64,000 nucleotides of DNA from Altererythrobacter epoxidivorans (lineage in GTDB: Bacteria > Pseudomonadota > Alphaproteobacteria > Sphingomonadales > Sphingomonadaceae). Location of the stretch: positions 930,001-994,000 of the forward strand of contig NZ_CP012669.1 of the NCBI RefSeq assembly GCF_001281485.1. Reading direction: 5' to 3'. Below, one piece after another: positions 17,562 through 26,027 of this stretch (its first letter is position 1; each line of letters opens with the position of its first letter). The notes under the pieces are model-generated. The model was given only the letters and a program-made list of their open reading frames with translations, was not told the origin of the DNA and did no database searches. A program made the translations under genes and the position numbers.

Positions 17562-18956
17562 GTGGTCGAAAACCCGATTTTTGCAGGTCCTGCACTCAGG
17601 CGTTTGCGCAAGCGCGAAGGTATCACGCAAGCCGCCATGGCTGCTTCGCTCGGCATTTCGGCGAGTTACCTCAACCTCATCGAGCGCAATCAACGCCCGT
17701 TATCGGCCCGCGTCCTCGTGCAGGTGATCGACCAGTACGACTTCGACCCTCGCGCGTTGAAAGAGGACGAAACGATCGGAGGGGTGGACGGTCTTGCGAG
17801 GAGGCTCGCCGATGAACGGTTTTCCGACCTCGGGATCGACCGGGACGAAGTCAGCGAGTTCCTCTCGACTACTCCGCAAGCTGCAGCTGCATTCGCGAGG
17901 CTTTACGATCGCGGCCTGCCGGAACAAGGCGGCGTGCCCGATGCGCTGATAGCTTCCCGCCGCGAAATAGAGCGATGGCGGAATCATTTTGCGGATCTGG
18001 ACGAAGCTGCAGAGGCGATTGCCGACGAGATGCGGCTGAGCCGGGCGGATATCACCTCTGCTATGACGGAGCGCCTGCGCGAAAAGCACCAGCTGTCTGT
18101 ACGGATCTTGCCGCTCGACGTCATGCCGGGAGCAATCCGCCGCCTGGACCTGCACGCACGGCAGCTGCAGCTCTCCGAAATGCTCGACCGATCGTCCCGC
18201 AACTTCCAGATTGCGCTGCAGATCGCCCAGTTGGAACAGCGGGATGCGATCGATAACCTCGTTGCAGGCGCGCAATTGCCGGACCCGTCGGCGCGGCAGC
18301 TGTTCGAGCGCCATGTGACGGGTTATTTCGCGGCAGCGCTGCTTATGCCTTACGGCCGGTTCCTGCGCGCATGCGAGCAGACCGGCTATGACCTGACCAT
18401 CCTGATGCGACGGTTCGGCACCAGTTTCGAGCAGACTGCGCACCGCCTCACGACCCTGCAACGCGTGGGTCAGCGCGGGCTCCCGTTCTTCATGGCTCGC
18501 GTGGACCGTGCAGGGCAATTCTCGAAACGTTTTTCAGGAGCGAGCGGAGCGACGATCCTCGAAAGCGAGGCAAGCTGTCCCCTCTGGGTGATACACGAGG
18601 CGTTCGAGCGACGCGGCGAGCTATGCGTTCAACCGGTCATGGTCGAGGGTGCAGATTCCGGTCCGGCGCACTGGCTTACGATGGCTCGTACTGTCGAGGC
18701 TGCCGGAGCGACCGGAGAGGCGCGGTTCGTCATCGTGCTAGGGGTCGAGGCACGCTTGTGTGGCGATTGTGTCGCTGCCAAGGGCGTCAACCTCGATCCA
18801 TCCGCTGCCACTCGAATTGGCATGGGATGCGCTCGCTGCCATATCGTCGGTTGTCGCCAGCGTTCGCTTCCGCCCCGGGGAGTTCCGCTTCAGATCGAGC
18901 GGTTGATGCGAGGACTGACACCGTTCGAGTTCAGGCCCCTGGAAGAGCGGAACTAA
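17562..18956 (+). CDS. Short-chain fatty acid/acetate regulator, ScfR/RamB-like (XRE family)
   Basis: A transcription factor of 464 residues predicted to control the divergent isocitrate lyase gene. It has an N-terminal XRE helix-turn-helix (about 10-65, recognition region MAASLGISASYLNLIERNQR), a central IrrE/ImmA-like domain (about 180-330, without an obvious HExxH), and a C-terminal Cys-rich domain of the DUF2083/ScfRs type (CGDCVAAKGVNLDP, then MGCARCHIVGCRQR). The Cys pairs may hold metal. The start is GTG, preceded by AAAGGTG. Mycobacterial RamB and propionate regulators share this layout; acyl-CoA sensing is inferred. Confidence 0.87.
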   Translation: MVENPIFAGPALRRLRKREGITQAAMAASLGISASYLNLIERNQRPLSARVLVQVIDQYDFDPRALKEDETIGGVDGLARRLADERFSDLGIDRDEVSEFLSTTPQAAAAFARLYDRGLPEQGGVPDALIASRREIERWRNHFADLDEAAEAIADEMRLSRADITSAMTERLREKHQLSVRILPLDVMPGAIRRLDLHARQLQLSEMLDRSSRNFQIALQIAQLEQRDAIDNLVAGAQLPDPSARQLFERHVTGYFAAALLMPYGRFLRACEQTGYDLTILMRRFGTSFEQTAHRLTTLQRVGQRGLPFFMARVDRAGQFSKRFSGASGATILESEASCPLWVIHEAFERRGELCVQPVMVEGADSGPAHWLTMARTVEAAGATGEARFVIVLGVEARLCGDCVAAKGVNLDPSAATRIGMGCARCHIVGCRQRSLPPRGVPLQIERLMRGLTPFEFRPLEERN

Positions 18957-18966
18957 ACCACCTTCG

Positions 18967-18991
18967 GGAACAGTGGCGAAAATGTGGCGTT
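18967..18991 (+). promoter_or_regulatory. EcfG (general stress sigma) promoter
   Basis: GGAAC at 18967-18971, exactly 16 bases, then CGTT at 18988-18991. This is the alphaproteobacterial EcfG consensus (GGAAC-N16/17-CGTT). It lies 28 bases before the ATG of a small membrane protein, the right distance for a short leader. Confidence 0.8.
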
Positions 18992-19019
18992 TACTTCTCT
19001 ATCCGAGGAGAAATATTCC

Positions 19020-19307
19020 ATGACCGAAGAACGTATTACCACCGTCGAAGAGCCCGATGGTTCGACCCACACCACCCACACCGTAACCACGGATGACGGC
19101 AAGAGCGGGGGCGGCGGTATGGCCATTCTCATTATAGTGCTCGTTATTGCGCTGGCCGCAGGTGCTTGGTTCTTTTCGCAAACGAGCGGCGCGGAAATTG
19201 CAAAGGACAACGCCGTTGCTGACGCCGCAAACCAGGTAGGCGATGCCGCACAGCAAGTGGGCGATTCCGTCGAGAGCGTCGCTAACGAAGTGACGGACGG
19301 AGAATAA
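19020..19307 (+). CDS. Small single-pass membrane protein, general-stress regulated
   Basis: A 95-residue protein with a Thr/charge-rich N-terminus (MTEERITTVEEPDGST), one membrane helix (about 47-65, after a GGGG hinge) and a repetitive Ala/Val/Asp C-terminal part (AANQVGDAAQQVGDSVESVA) that could form an amphipathic helix. The start at 19020 is set by GAGGAG 9 bases upstream. An exact EcfG promoter precedes it, so expression probably rises in stress and stationary phase. Function unknown; membrane or envelope protection is a guess. A 10-base-pair hairpin follows the stop. Confidence 0.82.
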   Translation: MTEERITTVEEPDGSTHTTHTVTTDDGKSGGGGMAILIIVLVIALAAGAWFFSQTSGAEIAKDNAVADAANQVGDAAQQVGDSVESVANEVTDGE

Positions 19308-19322
19308 CACCGCCTTAAGTTT

Positions 19323-19349
19323 CGGAACCCGCCAATTGCGCGGGTTTCG
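19323..19349 (+). terminator. Possible terminator hairpin
   Basis: CGGAACCCGC pairs over 10 positions (one G-U) with GCGGGTTTCG across a 7-base loop, starting 16 bases after the small membrane protein stop. There is no T tract. The rest of the 128-base gap to the sugar transferase holds no recognised signal. Confidence 0.4.
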
Positions 19350-19435
19350 GGAGCAGGTGTAAAGTTTACCGACATTTCATTTCTGCCCTTTAATCGGGTT
19401 CGCTGAAACGAAGTTTTTTGGCGAGCCTTGGGCGA

Positions 19436-20821
19436 ATGATCCGTCTGTTCAAACACTATATTCCGCATGCCGTGATCCTGCTCGGCCTACTCGATCTCGG
19501 CTTGCTCCTGCTTGCCGGAGAGTTGGCCTGGCAGGTTCGCGCAGACCAGATCGGGATGGATGCGGGACCATTCACCGAACGCTGGCTGTCCCTTACCGGA
19601 TCGGCGCTGGTCATCTGGCTCGCGATGATCTCGGTCGGGGTTTACGGCCCGAACGCGCTGCGTTCCTTGCGCTATGCCGGCGCGCGGCTGCTGGTTGCTA
19701 TCAGCCTTTCCATCCTTGTGCTCGCGCTCGTTGAGTTCGTCCTGGAAAGCCAGACCTTCTGGCGCTCGACGCTGTTCTACACGATGTGCCTGACGGTGGT
19801 CTTCATGGTTGCTGACCGTCTGTTCCTGACCAGCTTTTTGGGATCATCGGCCTTCAAGCGGCGTGTACTGGTGCTCGGATCTGGCGACAGGGCACAGCGA
19901 CTTCGCAAGCTTGGCGAAAAGCCCGAGAGCGGCTTCGCAATCGTCGCATTCCTTGCAATGAGCGATGGCGAACGCGTGGTCGAAGAAGCGATTCCACGCG
20001 ACGCGATCCACGATCTCGGCCGGTTTGTCGAAAACCTCGGCGTCAGCGAAGTTGTGTTGGCCTTGCAGGAACGGCGCAATGCCTTGCCGCTGAAAGACCT
20101 GTTGCGCATGAAAACCAAGGGCGTTCACGTCAACGAGTTTTCAAGCTTCATGGAGCGAGAAACCGGCCGCGTCGACCTAGACACGGTGAATCCGAGCTGG
20201 CTCATTTTCTCGGATGGTTTTTCGTCGGGACGAATGTTCTCGAGCGCTGCAAAGCGAGCGTTCGATATCGTTGCCAGCTTGCTGTTGCTGGTGCTGACCC
20301 TGCCGATCATTGCGATCTTTGCGCTGGCGGTGAAGATGGACAGCAAGGGCCCCGCATTCTTCAGGCAGGAGCGCGTCGGCCTCTATGGTCAGACATTCAA
20401 GCTGGTGAAATTGCGTTCCATGCGCACCGATGCCGAAAAGGACGGTGCCAAATGGGCAGAAGAGAACGATCCGCGTATCACCCGCATCGGCCGCTTCATT
20501 CGCAAGGTTCGTATCGACGAACTACCGCAGACCTGGAGCGTGCTGAAGGGCGAAATGAGCTTCGTCGGGCCTCGACCCGAAGTGCCGCAGTTCGTCAACG
20601 ACCTGGATGACAAGCTGCCCTATTATGCCGAGCGTCACATGGTGAAGCCGGGCATTACCGGCTGGGCGCAGATCAATTACCCATACGGCGCCTCGATCGA
20701 GGATAGCCGCAAGAAACTCGAATTCGATCTCTATTACGCCAAGAACTACACGCCTTTCCTCGACCTTGTCGTGCTTTTGCAAACCGTACGCGTCATCCTG
20801 TGGCCGGAGGGTGCCCGTTGA
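19436..20821 (+). CDS. EpsB-type polyprenyl-phosphate sugar transferase (PEP-CTERM associated)
   Basis: Starts exopolysaccharide repeat-unit synthesis by moving a sugar-phosphate to undecaprenyl phosphate at the inner membrane. It is 461 residues. Four N-terminal membrane helices come first, then a Rossmann-like CoA_binding_3 section (VLVLGSGDRAQRLRKL near 140). A fifth membrane helix leads into the bacterial sugar-transferase domain (FFRQERVGLYGQTFKLVKLRSM; RIDELPQTWSVLKGEMSFVGPRP). The ATG at 19436 is preferred to an upstream TTG. The stop overlaps the PrsK start, so sugar transferase, kinase and regulator form one operon. Matches the PEP-CTERM-associated EpsB subfamily by architecture and context. 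Confidence 0.88.
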   Translation: MIRLFKHYIPHAVILLGLLDLGLLLLAGELAWQVRADQIGMDAGPFTERWLSLTGSALVIWLAMISVGVYGPNALRSLRYAGARLLVAISLSILVLALVEFVLESQTFWRSTLFYTMCLTVVFMVADRLFLTSFLGSSAFKRRVLVLGSGDRAQRLRKLGEKPESGFAIVAFLAMSDGERVVEEAIPRDAIHDLGRFVENLGVSEVVLALQERRNALPLKDLLRMKTKGVHVNEFSSFMERETGRVDLDTVNPSWLIFSDGFSSGRMFSSAAKRAFDIVASLLLLVLTLPIIAIFALAVKMDSKGPAFFRQERVGLYGQTFKLVKLRSMRTDAEKDGAKWAEENDPRITRIGRFIRKVRIDELPQTWSVLKGEMSFVGPRPEVPQFVNDLDDKLPYYAERHMVKPGITGWAQINYPYGASIEDSRKKLEFDLYYAKNYTPFLDLVVLLQTVRVILWPEGAR

Positions 20822-22935
20822 TTCCGGCGGGCCAGCCTTTCCTCATGCTTTTCGGCTTCACCGGCTATCTCGCCGGTGCCGTCGCATGCGTGATTGCCGG
20901 TTGGTCGATCGCCAAGCGGGGTGATCGCAATCGCGCTGACCGCACTGCCACCATGGCAGCGATCGCGCTGACTGCGATCTGGTGCACTCTTGGTGCTGCT
21001 TTCGGATCGAATGCACAATTCAGCCATATCGCCGAAACGGCGCGCAACCTTGCGTGGATATTCCTGCTGTTCCGCCTGTTCGGCAATGACGGCCGTGACG
21101 AGAGCGTACGTCAGGTGCGGCCGGTTATCGTTGCGCTGATTTTCGTCGAGTGTTTGCAGCCGATCCTGCTGGTGATCGAAACCCGCTTTGCCATCACTGC
21201 AGGCCTGCTTGCGCTGACCAAGCAAATCTCCTCCATCCTGCATATGTTGGTCGCCATCGGCGCCCTGGTCTTGCTGCACAACCTCTATGCAGGTGCGGCC
21301 AAGCCCTCGCGGCACCTTCTGCGGTGGAGCGCGCTTGCTCTTGTCGGCTTGTGGGCGTTCGAGCTCAATTTCTATGCGGTAGCCTATTTCACCGGCCAGG
21401 ACCCGGTCATGCTCGAGGCCGGGCGCGGTATTGCGGCGGGACTCCTTATGATCCCGCTTGCGCTCGGCAGCCATGCGGTAGCCGCCGAAATGCAGTTTCG
21501 ACCGTCGCGGGCTGTCGCATTCCAGACGCTCTCTCTGCTCGTGATCGGGGCATATCTTGCACTGATGATGCTGATGACGCGGTCGCTTGCAATGCTGGGC
21601 GGGGACCTCGCGAGGTTCACCCAGGTTGGCTTCATCGTCCTCGCCACGATTGCGACGATCCTGTGGTTGCCGTCGCCGCGACTTCGAGGATGGCTGAAGG
21701 TTACCGCAACTAAGCATCTCTTCCAGCATCGCTACGACTATCGTCAGGAATGGCTACGCTTCAACGCGACGATCGGCCGACCCGGCTCTGCCGAGGAAAG
21801 TTTCGACGAACGCGCCATTCGCGCTGTGGCCGACATCACCGACAGTCCGGCGGGCATCCTTCTGGCGCCGAATGAGGAAGCCGAGCTTGAACTCGTCGCA
21901 CACTGGAAATGGCCGGCGATCGAAGTTCCGGCCGTGGCGGCAACCGCCGCACTTTCAGCCATGCTGGAGGAGCAGGAATTCATCCTCGACCTGGACGAGG
22001 TGAGAGGCAATCCGACATCGAAGGCCTTTGCCGATGTGCCCGACTGGCTGGTGCAGGAAACCCGCGTCTGGGCCGTCGTGCCGCTGCTCCACTTCGAGCG
22101 TCTCGTGGGTGCCGTCGTCCTGGCGCGCCCTGCTGCTGCTCGGCGCCTCGACTGGGAGGATTTCGACCTGTTGCGCGTCGTTGGCCGCCAGCTTGCCAGC
22201 TATCTGGCAGAACGCGCCGGCCAGCAGGCGCTGATGGAAGCGAGCCGGTTCGACGAGTTCAATCGCCGCATTGCCTTCGTCATGCACGACATCAAGAACC
22301 TCGCCAGCCAGGTGAACCTGCTTGCCCGCAACGCCGAAAAGCATGCCGACAATCCGGAATTCCGCGCCGATATGCTCGTTACCTTGCGCAGCAGTGCGGA
22401 GAAGCTGAATTCGCTGCTCGCACGCCTTGGGCGGTATGGTTCGGGTCATGGTGAAAACAGGGTCAGGATCGCGCTGCACGAGCTTGCTTCATCGCTCGTC
22501 GGGCGTTTCGCCAAGACGCGCAATGTCGCCCTCGTAACCTCGACACCGGCGTTCGTACTGGGCAACCGCGATGCGCTGGAACAGGCGCTCACGCATCTGG
22601 TGCAGAACGCGATCGATGCGAGCGAGGATGGTGCAGCGGTGCATCTCAACGTCGGTGTCGACGATGGAAACGCCTTCGTCGAGGTCATCGATTCAGGGCA
22701 GGGGATGTCGCCGCAATTCATTCGCAACGGACTGTTCAAGCCGTTCGTCTCTTCGAAAGATGGTGGTTTCGGCATCGGCGCGTTCGAGGCGCGCGAACTG
22801 ATCGGGGCGATGGGCGGGAGACTGCAAGTCGAATCCCGCGAAGGAATTGGCACGAAATTCATTGTCCGGCTCCCGCTTGCCGAAGCGGGAGAGGACGACG
22901 GGCGCAAGGAAGCGTCGATAGGGAAGGTGGCATGA
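20818..22935 (+). CDS. prsK: PEP-CTERM system sensor histidine kinase PrsK
   Basis: Membrane histidine kinase of the exosortase/PEP-CTERM regulatory pair, 705 residues. About eight N-terminal membrane segments (1-300) are followed by a GAF-like domain (about 320-460). The phosphoacceptor block FVMHDIKNLASQ carries His490, and the ATP domain has N box HLVQNAIDAS, then DSGQGMS and GFGIGAFEARELI. The start is TTG at 20818, with a perfect GGAGG 7 bases before it and a TTGA overlap with the upstream stop. It overlaps prsR by ATGA. The signal sensed is unknown. Confidence 0.9.
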   Translation: MIPAGQPFLMLFGFTGYLAGAVACVIAGWSIAKRGDRNRADRTATMAAIALTAIWCTLGAAFGSNAQFSHIAETARNLAWIFLLFRLFGNDGRDESVRQVRPVIVALIFVECLQPILLVIETRFAITAGLLALTKQISSILHMLVAIGALVLLHNLYAGAAKPSRHLLRWSALALVGLWAFELNFYAVAYFTGQDPVMLEAGRGIAAGLLMIPLALGSHAVAAEMQFRPSRAVAFQTLSLLVIGAYLALMMLMTRSLAMLGGDLARFTQVGFIVLATIATILWLPSPRLRGWLKVTATKHLFQHRYDYRQEWLRFNATIGRPGSAEESFDERAIRAVADITDSPAGILLAPNEEAELELVAHWKWPAIEVPAVAATAALSAMLEEQEFILDLDEVRGNPTSKAFADVPDWLVQETRVWAVVPLLHFERLVGAVVLARPAAARRLDWEDFDLLRVVGRQLASYLAERAGQQALMEASRFDEFNRRIAFVMHDIKNLASQVNLLARNAEKHADNPEFRADMLVTLRSSAEKLNSLLARLGRYGSGHGENRVRIALHELASSLVGRFAKTRNVALVTSTPAFVLGNRDALEQALTHLVQNAIDASEDGAAVHLNVGVDDGNAFVEVIDSGQGMSPQFIRNGLFKPFVSSKDGGFGIGAFEARELIGAMGGRLQVESREGIGTKFIVRLPLAEAGEDDGRKEASIGKVA

Positions 22936-24299
22936 TGGCCGAGAAGAAACCGGTTCTGCTGGTCGTTGAAGACGACAAGGGGCTGCAGGCGCAGCTCAAA
23001 TGGGCTTACGACGATTTCGAAGTCGTCCCTGCTCTCGACCGTGAAGGCGCGATCGCAGCACTGCGGACGCATGAACCCGCGGTGGTGACACTGGACCTCG
23101 GCCTGCCGCCCGACCCCGATGGTACGAGCGAGGGTTTTGCGGTGCTCGAAGCCATCATGGAGCTGAAGCCCGATACGAAGGTTATCGTCGCGTCCGGTCA
23201 TGGCGCGCGCGAAAGCGCACTGCGGGCTATCGAATGTGGCGCCTACGACTTCTACCAGAAGCCGGTCGATATCGAGGCGCTGGGCCTCATCGTCAGGCGT
23301 GCCTTTGCCCTGCACGAGATCGAGGAGGACAATCGCCGTCTTTCCGAACGGGTTAGCGAAGAAAAGACCGTGCTCGGCAATCTGATCACCGGCGCGCCCG
23401 AAATGGCAAAGGTGGCCCGCACGATCGAGCGTGTCGCCAACACCAACGTGTCTGTCATGCTGCTGGGCGCCAGTGGGACCGGCAAGGAATTGCTGGCTCG
23501 CGGCGTGCACGATTCCAGCGAACGCCGGAACGGCCCATTCATCGCGATCAACTGCGCAGCGATCCCCGAAAACCTCCTCGAAAGCGAGCTTTTCGGTCAC
23601 GAGAAAGGTGCGTTTACCGGCGCCGTGAAAACGACCGAAGGCAAGATCGAAAGTGCGCACGGCGGCACTCTGTTTCTCGACGAGGTCGGCGATATCCCGC
23701 TTCCCCTGCAGGTGAAGCTTCTCCGCTTCCTGCAGGAGCGCAAGATCGAGCGCATCGGCGGCCGCAAGGAAATCAGCGTCGACACGCGCGTAGTCTGTGC
23801 AACCCATCAGGACCTGGAATCGATGATCGGCGCAGGCTTGTTCCGAGAGGACCTGTTCTACAGGCTAGCCGAAATCGTCGTTCGCATTCCGACCCTGGCA
23901 GAACGACCCGGCGACGCCGTGCTTTTGGCGAAGGCTTTCCTCAAGCGATACGCCGGCGAGTTCAATCCGCAGGTCAAGAGCCTTGGCCCCGATGCACTCG
24001 CTGCCATCGACAGCTGGTCGTGGCCGGGTAACGTTCGCGAGCTAGAGAACCGGATCAAGCGCGCAGTCATCATGTGCGACGGGAAAATGATCGGTGCGGG
24101 CGATCTCGATCTGCAGGAAAATGCCGAAGATCGAGATGACGTGCTGAACCTGAAGGCTGCACGCGAGCAGGCCGACCGACGTGTCATCAGGCATGCACTG
24201 GCGCGCAGTGAGGGGAATATTTCCAGCACGGCCAAGATGCTCGGGATCAGTCGTCCGACATTGTACGACCTGCTCAAGCAATATGACCTGTCTGCCTGA
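22932..24299 (+). CDS. prsR: Sigma54-dependent response regulator PrsR
   Basis: A 455-residue NtrC-class activator paired with PrsK. Receiver domain 5-125 with phosphoacceptor Asp55 (TLDLGLPP); AAA+ domain about 150-370 with Walker A GASGTGKE, the sigma54 contact GAFTGA at 226-231 and Walker B GGTLFLDEVGD. The C-terminal Fis-type helix-turn-helix is STAKMLGISRPTLYDLLKQY. All residues needed to activate sigma54 are present. Target promoters would be of the -24/-12 type, probably of EPS or PEP-CTERM genes outside this window. Confidence 0.92.
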   Translation: MMAEKKPVLLVVEDDKGLQAQLKWAYDDFEVVPALDREGAIAALRTHEPAVVTLDLGLPPDPDGTSEGFAVLEAIMELKPDTKVIVASGHGARESALRAIECGAYDFYQKPVDIEALGLIVRRAFALHEIEEDNRRLSERVSEEKTVLGNLITGAPEMAKVARTIERVANTNVSVMLLGASGTGKELLARGVHDSSERRNGPFIAINCAAIPENLLESELFGHEKGAFTGAVKTTEGKIESAHGGTLFLDEVGDIPLPLQVKLLRFLQERKIERIGGRKEISVDTRVVCATHQDLESMIGAGLFREDLFYRLAEIVVRIPTLAERPGDAVLLAKAFLKRYAGEFNPQVKSLGPDALAAIDSWSWPGNVRELENRIKRAVIMCDGKMIGAGDLDLQENAEDRDDVLNLKAAREQADRRVIRHALARSEGNISSTAKMLGISRPTLYDLLKQYDLSA

Positions 24300-24324
24300 A
24301 AACCGTGAGACATCGGGGCAGGTC

Positions 24325-25977
24325 ATGTTCCGAAATATCAGGATACTTGCAATGGCCGCGCTGGCCGGCCTTGCCGCATGCTCAGGCGATACGGCGGTAA
24401 CCACGCCGATTGAAAGAGCGCAGAAAGCTCTGGCTGAAGGCGACGGCTATGCCGCCGAACTGATCCTCGAATCCGTTCGGCAGGACGCCGCCTATCCAAG
24501 GCAACGCCTTGCCGCATATATGGGTGAAGCCGAGTTGCTTCAGGGACATCTCGCCGCAGCAAGGGAATGGCTCGGTCCAGCCGAATTCGATGATGCCAGC
24601 CGCGCGCACGGCTATCACATGCTCGGGCGCCTCGAATTCCTGAGCGGCAACCTGCCTGGATCCGGCCTGGCATACGACAAGGCATTCGGACTTGGTGGCG
24701 CACATGCGGACCTGTGGGTCGATGTCGGTCGGCTTCGCTATGTTGGCGGTGAACAATACGCAGCGATCGAGGCGGCTGAAGAAGCCCTGGCATCGGAACC
24801 CGGCAATTCACGCGCCCTCCTGTTCAAGGCGCAGCTTGTAAGGGATGCGCAGGGTAATGACGCCGCCTTGCCATGGTTCGAAGCAGCCTCGAGTGCAGAC
24901 CCCGACAGTGAAGAGGTCGCGCTCGAATATGCGGCTGGCCTAGGTGATAGTTTCCGGACCAAGCGCATGCTCGAAGTGCTTCGTTCGAATGAAGTGAAGG
25001 GTGCTAGCGAAGGAAAGGGGCTGTTCCTGCAGGCGGTTCTGGCCGCACGAGCTGGCCAGGCGCAGCTTGCCCGGAACCTGCTCGAACGTGTCGAAGGCCC
25101 GTCCAAGGAGCATGCTTCGGCAAGATTGCTCGGCGCGCTGATCGACCTCGATCTCGAAAGCTACGAAAGTGCGACCGCTACGCTCGAAGGGCTTTGGGAA
25201 GAGCAGCCTCACAACAGGCTGGTGGCGGAACTGTTTGCCCGGTCGCTCTCGCTTTCCGGTAATGATCGCGAATTGGTGGAGCGCTTCGACGAACGGGCAA
25301 AGCGCCCAAGCGCATCACCATATCTCCGATTGCTCGTCGGTCGATCTTATGAGGCACTGGGCGAGCGGAAGCAGGCCGCCTGGTTCCTCGATAACGCAGC
25401 AAAGCCAAGGGAAACCGCCATTGTCGTGGTCCAGCCATCTGGAGGGGGCGACAGCGGCTGGCCTGAGCAAATCAGGTCACATCTGGTACGCGGTAACAGG
25501 GCGGCAGCCTTGCGTCTTGCCGATGGGATGGCGGAGAAGTTTTCGGGCTCGGCCGATACGCTGGCAATGGCAGGCGACGTCCATGCAGCTTCTGACGATT
25601 TGCAGGGTGCGATCGAATATTACGAGAAAGCTGCCGTGGTCAGGCGTCCATGGGCGATGGCGAAGAAAATGGTCGCGATCTACCAAGCGACAGGCCGGGA
25701 ACGCGATGCCGAGATCATTCTGGCGTCACATGTCCGCAGCGACCCCATGAACGCCGAAGCACTCTACCTTTTGGCTAAAACCCTGGCGGACAGGGGTGAA
25801 GCTCAACGAGCGGGCGCGCTTCTTGATGGAGCCATGAGGTCCGGTGCCATGACAGACACCTCGGTAATCGGGCTAAGGGCGCGTATCGCGAGGGACAAAG
25901 GTGACGATGCCTTGGCGAATACGCTCGATCAGATGGCGCTTCGAATGCGTCCGATGGCGTTCGCTGGCAGGCGCTAA
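24325..25977 (+). CDS. TPR lipoprotein (PrsT-like)
   Basis: A 550-residue lipoprotein (signal with LAAC, Cys19) made almost entirely of tetratricopeptide-type helical repeats, for example ADTLAMAGDVHAASDDLQGA and NAEALYLLAKTLADRGEAQ. It follows prsR by 25 bases, as PrsT-type TPR lipoproteins do in PEP-CTERM clusters. It is much shorter than typical PrsT, so orthology is uncertain. Likely a periplasmic scaffold for exopolysaccharide or protein export. The start at 24325 is the only one that leaves a lipoprotein signal at the N-terminus. Confidence 0.82.
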   Translation: MFRNIRILAMAALAGLAACSGDTAVTTPIERAQKALAEGDGYAAELILESVRQDAAYPRQRLAAYMGEAELLQGHLAAAREWLGPAEFDDASRAHGYHMLGRLEFLSGNLPGSGLAYDKAFGLGGAHADLWVDVGRLRYVGGEQYAAIEAAEEALASEPGNSRALLFKAQLVRDAQGNDAALPWFEAASSADPDSEEVALEYAAGLGDSFRTKRMLEVLRSNEVKGASEGKGLFLQAVLAARAGQAQLARNLLERVEGPSKEHASARLLGALIDLDLESYESATATLEGLWEEQPHNRLVAELFARSLSLSGNDRELVERFDERAKRPSASPYLRLLVGRSYEALGERKQAAWFLDNAAKPRETAIVVVQPSGGGDSGWPEQIRSHLVRGNRAAALRLADGMAEKFSGSADTLAMAGDVHAASDDLQGAIEYYEKAAVVRRPWAMAKKMVAIYQATGRERDAEIILASHVRSDPMNAEALYLLAKTLADRGEAQRAGALLDGAMRSGAMTDTSVIGLRARIARDKGDDALANTLDQMALRMRPMAFAGRR

Positions 25978-26027
25978 ACGCTCTCAAGCCGCTCGACATT
26001 GCTGTATCGATCGGTCAGTTGGCGAGC

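Noticed and set aside
19324..19348. GGAAC that could begin a third EcfG promoter
   Set aside because: The required CGTT 16-17 bases downstream is absent (TTTC is found); the bases belong to a hairpin.
19419..19434. GG-N10-GC pattern resembling a sigma54 promoter before the EpsB-like gene
   Set aside because: It ends next to the start codon, leaving no leader, and lacks the rest of the TGGCAC/TTGC consensus.
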